From positions 6,696,001 through 6,760,000 of the forward strand of contig NC_057788.1 in NCBI RefSeq assembly GCF_014905175.1: a stretch of DNA of 64,000 nucleotides. Reading direction: 5' to 3'. Below the pieces are notes generated by a model that saw only the letters and a list, made by a program, of their open reading frames with translations, was not told the origin of the DNA and ran no database searches. Position numbers and translations under genes: made by a program. This document shows positions 13,009-23,700 of this stretch, one piece after another. This DNA is from Aphidius gifuensis (Eukaryota > Arthropoda > Insecta > Hymenoptera > Braconidae). How positions within the stretch are numbered: the first letter of the stretch is position 1; every line of letters begins with the position of its first letter.

Positions 13009-14802
13009 ATGAGTAAGTACTTGTAATATTTTAATTCTATTTAATTAATAATTAAAATAACATGTGTATATATTTTCAGGGAAATTAAAAGTTGGAACAG
13101 TATTAATTATTTTGAATATAATAGCAGTGTGTGGAGAACCTTCCTGGATCTACAAAAATGTAAATAAATTCATAGGAGATTTTCACGAGGTAAAACATGA
13201 TCAAATATTTCATGAAAAATTTAATCAACAGTATGCATTGGAAGATTGAATATTTATTTAAATATATTGTAAATAAAATGATAGGTTTTGGCATCAGAAA
13301 GTAATAATGGAGCTTTTTCTGCACTTGGTACATGGTTGCTTCTCTCAATGACCTACCATGGAGCTGCTGAAAAAACAAGAAATTTATTTCATCCAGTTAT
13401 TGGACATGGTCCAGAGTCTCGACGAACAATATTAAAAGCTCAAAAAGAATTTATTAAAACGTTCAAGGTAATGCTTTTGTTTTAACTGTATATAATCGTT
13501 TGTTTTTTTAGATAATTAATGAAAATGATATTGTTGATTGAATTTAGGGAGACAGTAGCAGTGGATTGATATGGATAAACAAGATTTATTTGGCTGATGA
13601 TATCACCATAAATCCAGATTTTAATAAAATTGTTAAATCAATTTTTCAATCTTCTGCTAGAAATATCGATTTCCATGATCCAATTGAAGCCAGTGATACC
13701 ATCAACTATCAGATTGATGATGAAACTGATTCAACTTTTTCGAAAATTGTTATTCCTGGTATATAATTTGAGAAATTTATTATTATGATTATTTCAATAA
13801 ATAAGTTTGGTTTACTAATTGAAAAAACTTGTAAATTTTTAGCTGATTTTAATAGAAAAACACAGCTTGTACTTGTCAATGCAATTAAATTCACTGGATA
13901 TTGGAAATTTCCATTTGATGCTAGTAAAACAAGGAAAGAAAAATTTCAACTTGGTGGTGGAAAAACAATTTATGTACCTACAATGTCAGCAACATTTATG
14001 TGTGATGCAGGAACATTAAAAAATATTCCTGCTCAATATGTTGTACTTTTATTTAAGGTAAAGTATATAACAATATTTAAAAATTGCTATTTAAATAATT
14101 TTATATCTATGAAAAAATTTATTTTTGCAGAATGATGACGATGATATTTATGATATTGATGATGAAGAAAATGAAAAAGATGATGATGATGATGACAATG
14201 ACGATGACAATAGTGACAAAATGATAATAATTTATCCAAAAAGGTCTTCAACACTTAGAGCTATTGAGGAAGAACTTAAAAATGAAAAACTTGCTTCAAT
14301 TCGAAATTGGAAGAATAAACAGAAACAAAAATATCATGTACAACTTCCTAAATTTAAAATTGAATCAAATTGGAATCTTGATGAGCCTATTAAAAATCTT
14401 GGTCTAAAAAATATATTTACAAATGATGCAAATTTTGGTCGTATGACAGATGAATCTGTTTCAGTTGATAAAATTTTACAAAATGTAAAAATCAATGTTA
14501 ATGAAAAAGGTTGTTCATCTTCAGCTTCTTCTTCTTCTTCTTATGGTAATTGAATGTTGAATAAATTTTTAATTATTTTTGCTTGATGGTTATTTAATTT
14601 TAATATTAATTAAATTTACTGTTTATATCTAGAAAATAATGATTCGAATGAGAGCAGTACTTGGTCACATAAAAAATCAACTTTGAGTGTACGAGTTGAT
14701 CGTCCTTTTTTAGTTTTCATAATGAAAAAAGGTGTTATAAGTCTCAGCGCTCGAATTACTAAGCCATGTTTTTGTAGATATAAAGAATCGATTATTGAAT
14801 GA
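13009..14802 (+). CDS. divergent serpin with acidic insertion
   Basis: Seven exons, 13009-13012, 13080-13189, 13285-13467, 13548-13758, 13843-14057, 14131-14545 and 14633-14802, join in frame to about 435 residues. The first exon codes only ATGA. A signal peptide follows (RKLKVGTVLIILNIIAVCG). Serpin core signatures are clear: FSALGTWLLLSMTYHGAAEK, INYQIDDETDSTFSKIV, LVNAIKFTGYWKFPFD, VQLPKFKIESNWNLDEPIKN and the C-terminal VDRPFLVFIM. Two things are unusual. Residues 242-271 are almost all Asp/Glu/Asn and sit where serpins normally have a short turn before the MIIIYP strand. The reactive-loop hinge reads E366-K-G-C-SSSASSSSS, lacking the usual Thr/Ser-rich then Ala-rich pattern, and the loop to VDRPF is about a dozen residues longer than in typical inhibitory serpins. 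It is probably secreted; whether it inhibits a protease is doubtful. There are no frame breaks, so it is not an obvious pseudogene. Confidence 0.85.
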
Positions 14803-15660
14803 AACAATATATCATATTTAAAAATAATAATATATTTATCTTTGAGTTAATAAGGAGAAAAATAAAAAATACAAAAAATGTACAATAATTCACAAAATTA
14901 ATTTAAAAAAATATAAATAAATAAATAAATAATTTATTTGGAATAATTTCAATATTGACTAGAATAAATTTGATATGTTTTTTTAATATTATAGAAAATT
15001 TTTGATTCATTCTAAAATTATATATGTATAGGAAATGTATAGACAAAATGTAATTAATTTTTTAGTTATTTTTAAAACTTGAAGATAATTTGGAAAATGA
15101 TTTTTAAATTATAAATAAATTTAGTTTAGTGATTCTTTAGATTTTATTACTCATGTAAATAAAAATAATAATGGTATTTTGTTTATTTTTAAAATTGAAT
15201 AATTTAAAAAACAATTAAAGGGAAATATAAATAAATTTAGTGATTTTTGTTATTTTCGTTGATTTAATTATTTCTTTCTACTTTGACAATTTATTTTTAA
15301 AATAAAAAAATTTTTTTTTTCAAAATTAAACGTTTTTTTCACCTGGACATCTTGCTGTGTATAAAAATTTCCTTTTCATTTGGATATTATGATGTCTGAG
15401 GGAGAAAAACTCGCGTGTAAAACAATTTTCAAAATTATTTTTCGTTTTAATCTGAACAGAAAAAATAATTTAATTATCTTCCGGAGAGCATTCAAAATTT
15501 TTTCGTCTCGTAAAATAATTTAATAGCTTGGTTAGAATTATTTTAAAATAACACGTGGAATTTTGTAATGAAAAAAAAAAAACTCATCGGTCAAAATCTT
15601 AATTTGCAAATTATTCTATAATTAATTTTAAAATATAAATTTACTTGTACATCACACTGT
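14803..15660. other. AT-rich spacer with repeat debris
   Basis: No gene is visible. The last 130 bases carry fragments related to the adjoining foldback element: a GGTTAGAATTATTTTAAA block at 15530 and a TCAAAATCTTAATTTGCAAA block near 15590 also occur, inverted or direct, inside the foldback and near the promoter at 16.7 kb. They look like an earlier or truncated copy of the same repeat. Confidence 0.5.
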
Positions 15661-16540
15661 CCAACGCCATGCAAAATTTTTTGAAATACCTTTTGCGCCA
15701 GGTGAAAGAGAAATCGTGCCATGCTCTCGAACCTAAAAAAAAAAACACGTGCAAAAAAAATTTATTTTTGTGAATTTTAATAATTTGTAAAAGAAAAAAA
15801 AATACATAAATGTATATACCGATCATTTTAAAATTAATTAGAATAATTTGCAAATTAAAATTTTGACTGATGAACTTTTCTTGCTGTTGCTTTTCACTGG
15901 TGACTTGGAAATTTTACAGAAAAATTATTTCGACATACAGTATTTAAAATTAAGTAAAAAAACAAATTAAACTAATCAGTTTTTATTTTATAAATTTGTT
16001 GAATCGACAATCGAAAAATAAATTGATCAATTAAACACTTGCACATTTTTTTTTATAATAAAATTCCACGAGGTGGTCTACACGAGGCAATTTAAAATAA
16101 TTCTAACCGAATTTTAAATTGTCACTACCTCGTATAAGATGCATGTGTTTAATTGATCAATTATTATTTTTCGATTGGCGATTCAACAAATTTATAAAAT
16201 AAAAACTTATTAATTTTATTTTTTTTTTATTACTTAATTTTAAATACTATATGTCGAAATAATTTTTCAGTAAAATTTCCAAGTCACCAGTGAAAAGCAA
16301 CAGCGAGAAAATTTCATCAGTCAAAATCTTAATTTCCAAATTATTTTAATTAATTTTAAAATAATCGGTACATACATTTATGTATTTTTTTTCTTTTACA
16401 AATTATTAAAATTCACAAAAAAATATATATGAAAATTTTTTTTGCACGTGTTTTTTTTTTAGGTTCGAGAGCATGTAACCACGTGAAATTTTCTTTTTCA
16501 CCTGGCGCGAAAAGTGTTTCAAAAAATTTTGCTTGGCGTT
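15661..16540. mobile_element. 880-bp foldback (inverted-repeat) element
   Basis: The left half and the reverse complement of the right half align over nearly their whole length, with a centre near 16100 (AATTCTAACC). Matching outer ends are AACGCCATGCAAAATTTTTT on the left and AAAAAATTTTGCTTGGCGTT on the right. Further paired blocks are GCTCTCGAACCTAAAAAA, GCACGTG, TTTCACTGGTGACTTGG and AATTGATCAATTAAACAC. Arms are about 430 bases with scattered mismatches and small indels. No transposase is present, so this resembles a foldback or long-hairpin MITE. I could not identify a target-site duplication. Confidence 0.75.
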
Positions 16541-16635
16541 AGCCAATGACTGATCTGCAGAGGGCAAAACTAGACAGTAAATCCTAGAAAAAGCGACCTC
16601 TAGGACCTCTAGTTCTCGTCTAGGGTTGTCGAGGA

Positions 16636-16672
16636 TATATAAAGGACGTCCTAAACGAATTGTAGTCAGTTC
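16636..16672 (+). promoter_or_regulatory. TATA box plus initiator core promoter
   Basis: TATATAAA at 16636-16643 is followed by TCAGTT at 16666-16671, a match to the insect initiator, placing the A+1 about 32 bases after the TATA start, the standard spacing. The region is less AT-rich than its surroundings. It could be the promoter of an LTR-type retroelement remnant or of an independent RNA. Confidence 0.6.
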
Positions 16673-17090
16673 TTCTTCGGTTTCGTCGGGTTAATATCAT
16701 CTTAAAATTTTCCGTCTGTTAAATTCGTGGTTAGAAATATTTTTAATTACCTCGTGGTTGCTCGGTGTTGAAAAATAAAAAGTGCAAGTTTATAAAATAG
16801 TAAAATAGTTTCTTAGATTTTCGTCAGTTCGTCTTTCGTCAGTTTTCGCGGAGTGTATATTGTTTAGTTTGAAATGACCACATATGCCGATCGTCTCGTG
16901 GTCATAAAAAAAAAAAAAAAAAGTGAAAGTGTTTGTGCAAGTGCTAGTGATTATATTATTAAAAAAGAAATATATATAAAAAAAAATTAAGTGATATATT
17001 AAAAGTGAAATAAGTGTTCAAGTGTAAAAAGTGCCTGTTGCTGTTTTGGGATTATTATTATTGCTGAGAAGATTTAACCGCAAATTAAAA

Positions 17091-17270
17091 TGGATTATTG
17101 GAGACTACCTTGACAATTTCTACATGGCTTCGCTGAGAAATGGAATGGAATTTATGTGGATTATTGGAGACTACCTAGACAACTTCTTCATGGATTTGCT
17201 AAAAGGATATGATGGAATTTAATTGGATTATTGGAGAATACCTGGACAACTTCTACTTGGATGTTCACTC
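17091..17270 (+). repeat. three-copy 66/67-bp tandem repeat with peptide-like unit
   Basis: Units start at 17091, 17157 and 17224 with TGGATTATTGGAGA. Read from TGG each unit translates to WIIG-D/E-YLDNF-Y/F-M/L. Several differences between units fall at third codon positions (CTT/CTA/CTG for Leu, AAT/AAC for Asn). The first two units are in one frame; the 67-base step and a stop before unit 3 put the third in another frame. No ATG precedes unit 1 in frame and a TAA lies at 17025, so any coding use needs splicing or is past. Confidence 0.6.
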
Positions 17271-17560
17271 GCAAAAGGTAGGTTCCTCTAGATCAAGATT
17301 GACTAGTTGTAATTTTTAACCTATCCCGGAAAAGTGCTTCAATATCCTTGAAGTTTCAAAAAATTGTTGCTATATTTTTTGAAACTTCTTGTCGTTCCAA
17401 ATTATTATTTTATGTATAGATTTATTTTGACTAATTTTTACAATAATTTACATTCAATTTAAATGCCAAATTAAATAGTTGTAGTGTAAAAGTCAAAATG
17501 AATCGACCTGGTCTATCTCAAACAGAGTAGACGAGGGTGATTAGGACATTATTATCTATC

Positions 17561-17589
17561 GTGAAAATTTATAATAGATAAATTTTCAC
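17561..17589 (+). other. perfect 12-bp hairpin
   Basis: GTGAAAATTTAT, a five-base loop AATAG, then ATAAATTTTCAC form an uninterrupted stem. It lies between the 66-bp repeat and the TGTTTCAG array. It may be a transcript structure or repeat-end remnant. Confidence 0.6.
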
Positions 17590-17668
17590 CCTATTTTCCA
17601 TTCGCGATGTATGTTTATATTTTTGATATTAAATGCACTTTTCCAAAAACAATAATCAAATTTAAAGT

Positions 17669-17945
17669 ATGTTTCAGGATTTTTCTGTTTCAGTTTTTTA
17701 TATGTTTCAGCTTTTTATATGTTTCAGGATTATCAGGAGTTCGAGTTATTCAGAATTTTAATATTATGTTTTTAATGTTTCAGGATTTTTTCTGTTTCAG
17801 TTTTTTATATGTTTCAGCTTTTTGTATGTTTCAGGATTATCAGGAGTTCGAGTTATATTCAGAATTTTAATATTATGTTTCTAATGTTTCAGGATTTTTT
17901 TTGTTTCAGGATTTGTATAATTAAAAATTTTTTTTTGTTTCAGAT
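17669..17945 (+). repeat. TGTTTCAG array inside a 106/109-bp tandem duplication
   Basis: About eleven TGTTTCAG motifs occur, many preceded by T-rich runs. They lie within a long unit (GTTTCAGGATTTTTCTG ... TTATCAGGAGTTCGAG ... AATTTTAATATTATG) that starts at 17671, again at 17777, and begins a third time at 17886. Each TGTTTCAG resembles a 3' splice acceptor with its pyrimidine tract, so this could act as a multi-acceptor region, but it may simply be minisatellite expansion. Confidence 0.65.
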
Positions 17946-18029
17946 TTTTATAATTTTCAAGACATTTAATATTTGCTGAATTTCAAGATTTTATAAAGTG
18001 AAAAAGTGAAACATGTGATAATAATATTT

Positions 18030-18122
18030 AGTGATAGTGACATAGTGATTAAGGCTTAGAAATGTCCTATCACAATAAGTGATAGTGGCATAGTGAAATG
18101 AGCCTAGAAATGTCCTATCACG
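18030..18122 (+). repeat. two-copy 48-bp repeat, each unit a potential stem-loop
   Basis: The units begin AGTGATAGTG at 18030 and 18078 and end at TGTCCTATCAC. In each, GTGATAG near the start is the exact reverse complement of CTATCAC at the end, so each unit can fold into a hairpin with a 7-bp base. The duplication kept these arms identical while the interior changed slightly (ATTAAGGCTTAG against AAATGAGCCTAG). Confidence 0.55.
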
Positions 18123-19004
18123 CATTAAATAATCAAAAATATACCTGCTGCTATGAGCGCGGGTATATAGTGATGTTTATATATTTATTTTTTAAACCCG
18201 CGTGCGTCCGTACTTGCTGCTTTGAGCGCAATCGAAAAATTTAACAATCCGATCGAAACAATTCTAGCTGCAGCTAGAAAATGCGCGCGAAAAGTGGAAT
18301 AGGTCTACTGGAGAAACCACTTGATAAAAAAAACGAGTCAAGTGTCTTACCTCCCGGGTGACTAGGAAAAGACACGTTTTAAATTTACCTGTAATTATTT
18401 ATTTATTATTTTTCAGCTTCTACAATTTAATTAAAACCTAAATTAATATCATATAGTATAATTTTCACTTGAAATAATTATCAAATTTAATTAATATCCA
18501 ATGAAAAATTAAATAAAATAATTTATAACTTTATATAAATATAAAATGACAATGTAAATAAATTATTTTAATTATTACATTTTAAAATAGTCAATATGTA
18601 AAAGAAAATGAAAAAAAAAAATTTAACAAAACAGTAAGACGAATTGTATGTATATTTTTATTATGTAGCAAAGTGTTAATAATTTATGAGCGATGCCTTT
18701 ATTCTTGATGTTGGTAACATATGCAGCAATATAAATAAACTATGTATAAATAAAAAACTTGTGATGTCATTTATATTTAAATAATAAATAATAGAAATTT
18801 ACAGGAAAAAAAAAAAAAACTTAAAATAGCTTCAATTTCAATGAAAATTAATTTAAATATTATTTATTTTTTTTTTTTTTTAAATATAGCTATCGAAGTA
18901 TTTTTAATTTTTTTTTTTCAATGAAATGATTTCTGTGATTTTAGTTCATCGACCTCAATGAGATTGACACTTCATGTTTAAACTTTTGTATCCGCCGAAA
19001 CTTT

Positions 19005-20331
19005 ATGTACCCACTGCACAAATTTTCTCGAAAAAAAAAAATTGTATTTACTGCTTCCTATATGTCTTCTTTTGATACACAAAAATCATTTCCAACAGTT
19101 TTAATCGTTAATAAAAAAACTTGTGTAGTACGTTTTCCAAGTGAACAAGCAGCATTAAGACAATTACTTGGTGATGATAAAACACGACGATCGAGTGTTG
19201 AACAACATTGCAATTACTTATATATTATGTTAATTTAGTTACTAATTAAAAGTTGAAATTTTTTAAATAAAACAATAGAGGTTTTCATTTATTCGGAATA
19301 TTTTATATTACGTAAAAAGCATTTTAGAAATGTTTAGCTTGCCAACTTCACGACGCTTATGTTGTTTTTTTTCAATATATATTTTTTTTGTCAACAAAAC
19401 TAATTTTATCATAACTTTTATTTTGTATTTAATTTTTGATATAATCTAGTGTTTTTTTTTATAACAAATAAAAATGGTAATAGTTTAATTAATTTGTGAA
19501 TGATTCAATACAATTGATAAGTATATTCACGTATTTTTCTTGCTTGTAGGAAAATGATTATTTTGAGTGTCATCCACGTCATGGCCGACTCCATAAAAGT
19601 AAATCATCGGGTCCAAAAAAATTATTGAAACAACAAAATGTATCTCATTGTGAATGTACAAGTAAAAATCCAAGGTAAATTAAATAATATTATATTATAT
19701 TTAATTTTAAAACTAAATTTGTATATTATTCAAGATTAAAAAAAGTTAGAAGTCCATTAACTTGTCATAAAGATCGTGATTGTCGAATAAATTCAAACGA
19801 AAATAGTGAAGAAGAAAAACCATCTTTTTTAAATTCACCAGGCTTATCATCAATTGCTGAAGATCAAAAAAATGGAAAAAATATAAATAAAAAAATAAAC
19901 AAAGTTATGGAAGATGCTCTGATACGAGAACCTGATGGTTTTATTAATGAAAAAAATATTTCGGTAATAAAAAAGAAAATATTTGTTGTTCTTGATAAAA
20001 ATATATAAAATAATTATTATAATTTTTTAAGCGTCACATTGGAAAATCAATGACAAGTACTTCAACAACATCAGATCAAGATGACAATTCAGATGAATCA
20101 AAAAATCATCATGAAAATCACAGTGACTTATCACATTTAATTAAACTCCGGTGGAAATATTTAAATCAAATTCAACATGATCTCAAGTGTCTTCATGATT
20201 TAGAAAAATATATTGAAAGTCGTATTACACCAAGTTTAATTTTTCAAAACAATTCAAGAACTTCAAAGATTATGAATTCAACAAAGGGTCGTCCTACAAC
20301 ACGACATAATCGCTCTAATAATTTTTTGTAA
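19005..20331 (+). CDS. unrecognised spliced protein gene
   Basis: Four exons join in frame: 19005 (or the second ATG at 19062) to about 19196, then 19550-19674, 19735-19963 and 20032-20331, giving about 281 or 262 residues. The first donor is uncertain: an AGT/GTTGAA junction at 19196 keeps phase but is weak. The other junctions have clean GTAA donors and AG acceptors. The N-terminal part (FPTVLIVNKKTCVVRFPSEQ, then AALRQLLGDD) looks like a small folded domain. The middle has FECHPRHGRLHKSKSSG and a CEC pair. The rest is basic, Ser/Asn-rich and probably disordered, apart from a helical segment (LRWKYLNQIQHDLKCLHDLE) near the C-terminus. There is no signal peptide or membrane segment. I do not recognise a family. 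It is followed about 450 bases later by dynactin on the same strand. Confidence 0.6.
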
Positions 20332-20779
20332 CGAGAAAATATATATAATTATAATTTTCTTTGCTCAAATAGTTTTATTTTTTTAATATAATCGAAATTT
20401 AATTTGAAAAAGAAAAAAAATATAAAGCCAACTATTTTGCATGTTTTTATTTTTTTTCCAGCTATTAAATTCATCAAAGGATTGTTCTAAAAATTAGTTA
20501 GTTAATTAGAAGAAAGAGTCTAAACAATTTAGAAAAAAAATAATAATCCGCTGGTGCTATTATTCAAATAAATAAATTCAAATTTTACCTAATATAATGG
20601 CGACGTAAAAGTTGTTGATTTAACATCAGAGATGGCATTTCGATTTCGATAAAAATCCTTTCTTCATATCCAACTATTTATTGTTTACAATTATGATTAT
20701 TACTATTATTATTATTATCTATTTTCATATGACATATACATATTTTTTAAATGGATGGGTGATTGTCAAATATTAAAAA

Positions 20780-23700
20780 ATGTCAGTGAACTCAGTTAAA
20801 GTTGGTGACAGAGTCCAAATAAAAGACAAAGATTGTTATGGAACAGTAGCATTTACAGGTCATCCATCATTTGCAGCTGGCAAATGGATTGGAGTAATAT
20901 TGGATGAACCAAAAGGAAAAAATAATGGTACTGTCAAAGGACAGGCTTATTTTAAGGTTAGATTTATTTGACAGCTGCACCTTTAAATATCAATAAACAA
21001 GAAATATTTGTTAATTATAAATTTCTATTTTTAAATCTTAATTAACAGTGTGCTGAAAATCATGGAATGTTTGTACGACCAATACAGCTCAAACTTTTGG
21101 ATGATGCTGGAAATGTCATGGATCCAACAAGTCCTCCATCTGCTATCAATGATGATAGTGGAGCTGCGAGGGCAAGATCACGTCTTAACAAGTAATTATT
21201 ATTTTACATTTTAGCTAATTTACAATGTACAATTATGTTTTTTTTAAACTAGATAATTTATAATTCCAAAATCCAATATTGATTTTTAATATTTTATGAT
21301 AAATCAATAATAATTTCATGCTAGCACTAGCAGTCGCAGGAGAAATGAACCTACCGCGTAAGTTCCCATGACTTATTAAGTCATTCCTAAATGTTTAAGT
21401 TTTCTTTATTCAAATTTTGAGTTTAAAATTAATAACAACAATTACACACGGTTCTTAAAAAAGAAAAAAAAATTTCTCAATACTTAAATGACCTCATTAA
21501 TAAATCGATTAAAAATTTATTCATTTATTTTTTTACAACGTCTCTGTTACTGGAAAAGTAAAACAGATTTATTTTATTACTAATAAATTAATAAAACATT
21601 TTTATTTTCTTTGCTAATTTACGTTTATTTTTTTAAAAATAAAATTATTCAAACTCATTGAATAAAGAGTTCTAAAACATTTTTTTCATCCTAATTAAAC
21701 ATCCATAATTACCTTTTTTTATTTATCTTATATTTTAAACTAAACGCTGCTTAATTAATAAAGAATTAGAAGAAAAACTTCACCAGTCAAACCAATCATT
21801 CAGCATACTGAAAAACTAGCTGGGTAAGATAATAACACAAACAAAAAACAACAAATTAATATCCTTTTTTTTGTGTCCAATTAATCCTATGATAAATTGT
21901 TTTTTTTTGTTAAATATTGTTGCTGCTGCTTTGTATATTGTATAATTGTTTATATACAACAAAAAAATAAATAAAATAAGTACACTGAGGCTACTTGTTT
22001 TCTGCACAATAATGTCAAATAATAATTGATAATTTTTAACAAAGAAATATAATTTCTTTCAGCTCAAGACTGTCACTTGCTGGCAGTAGAAGTCAGCTGA
22101 GTTCACCAAGTGTAGAAAATTTAAATGTATCACATATACCACAATTAGAAAGAAGAGAATCATCAATTGGTATTGAATCTGGTATTCCTTTACCAACAAC
22201 AATTAAAAGAGCATCATTTGTTGAGGTATATTTTTATTTTTAATAATAATATCTCAAGATATTATTAATTGTTATATTTAATTCCTACCTGCACATTTAT
22301 TTTTGTGTCGATAATTAACTGAGACTCTGAACTGATAACGTGACAACAAAAAATGATACTACTTGAAAGTGTGAAGTTTCGTAAATGATTAAATTGAATT
22401 TAGATTGACAACGTGCGTGTTTCAGAAGTCCCCTAGCACGAGTTCATCTCCCGTCAAAAAGCAAAAGGCTCAAGACGATCGAAATAATGTAATTAATTTA
22501 TTAAATGTTTTTAACTCAAAGTTTAACATTTATGTGTCTCTCATATATAGCTATTAAATAATCATTTCATTTAGCTAAATATTCATCTGGTTAATATAAT
22601 CCCAGTTTATTCAGAAACCTAATTATTATGCACAACACAAAATTGCCTCTAAATTAACACGGTTTTATTTAGTTGTTATTTATTTATTAATTTTTGTTTT
22701 TTATATTATTCAAAATAACAATAGTTCATTGAAGCAACGATGTCATTTAACTCTCATCAACATAATACTTTCACTTTCACAGTATTTTTCATTATGTTTA
22801 TTTATAATATTAATTTGATGTTTGTTATTCAGTTTCTTTTTTTTTTCTTAAATCTAAATAAGACTGACTTCTAGAGTTGCTGAACATGACAATTGTCTTA
22901 ATCATTAACGCTCATGTGCAATGATGTTTTTGTTTTTTTTTTCTGTTTCGAAAATTGCAGAAAAAAAAAATTAAATAAAAAAAAACATCTATCAATGTTT
23001 TAATTAATTTACAAATTGTCATTTGTATTTTTGTTAATTTTTTTTTTTTTTGTATTTTACTGTAGACTGGATTTGTCGAGACTTTAAAGCCACATTTTGT
23101 ACCTGGACAAGCTATGGCTGGTTCAATGTCATCTGGTATTGGATCAAATAATGAAGAAAAACTTTCACATTTTCAATTACTTTCAGAAAATGAAAATTTA
23201 AAATCACAGGTAATTTAAATAAATGTAATATTAGCTTTTTCATTTGTTAATTATAATTTTGTTTTATTAAAGGTAACTGATTTAAATGAAAAGCTAGAAA
23301 CTTTACGTGTAAAAAGAATGCAAGATAAAGAAAAATTGAAAGAATATGAAAAAACAAAACTTCAATTAGATCAATTGTTAGAATTTAAATCAAAAGTTAT
23401 GGAAAGTCAAGGAAGTTTACAACGTGAACTTCAACGTGCACGTCAAGAAGCACGTGATGCACAACAAGAAAAAGGTAATTATCAAGATGAAATGGCTGAT
23501 TTAGCTGAAACAGTTGAAATGGCAACATTAGATAAAGAAATGGCTGAAGAAAAAGCTGAAACATTACAAATTGAGCTTGATCAATTGAAAGAAAAACTTG
23601 AAGAAAAATCACTTGACTTAGAAATTCTGCGTACAGAAATGTCTGAAAGAATGGGTGGTAATATATCAACAAATACAACAACAAGTTATGAATTTAAACA

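Larger units (their letters stand above)
16668..18400 (+). ncRNA. candidate structured, repeat-rich transcript or retroelement leader
   Basis: Downstream of the TATA/initiator the sequence keeps an unusual composition for about 1.7 kb: repeated AAGTGAAAGTG-type stretches, a 66-base tandem repeat, a perfect 12-bp hairpin, an array of TGTTTCAG units, a 48-base hairpin repeat, and a 16-base direct repeat (CTGCTGCTATGAGCGC at about 18145 and CTTGCTGCTTTGAGCGC at about 18213). No integrase, reverse transcriptase or gag-like frame is visible. A segment at 16732-16760 (GGTTAGAAATATTTTTAATT then ACCTCGTGG) repeats the core of the foldback element next door, linking the two. It may be a non-autonomous LTR element, or a non-coding RNA gene. 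Transcription is inferred from the promoter only. Confidence 0.35.
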
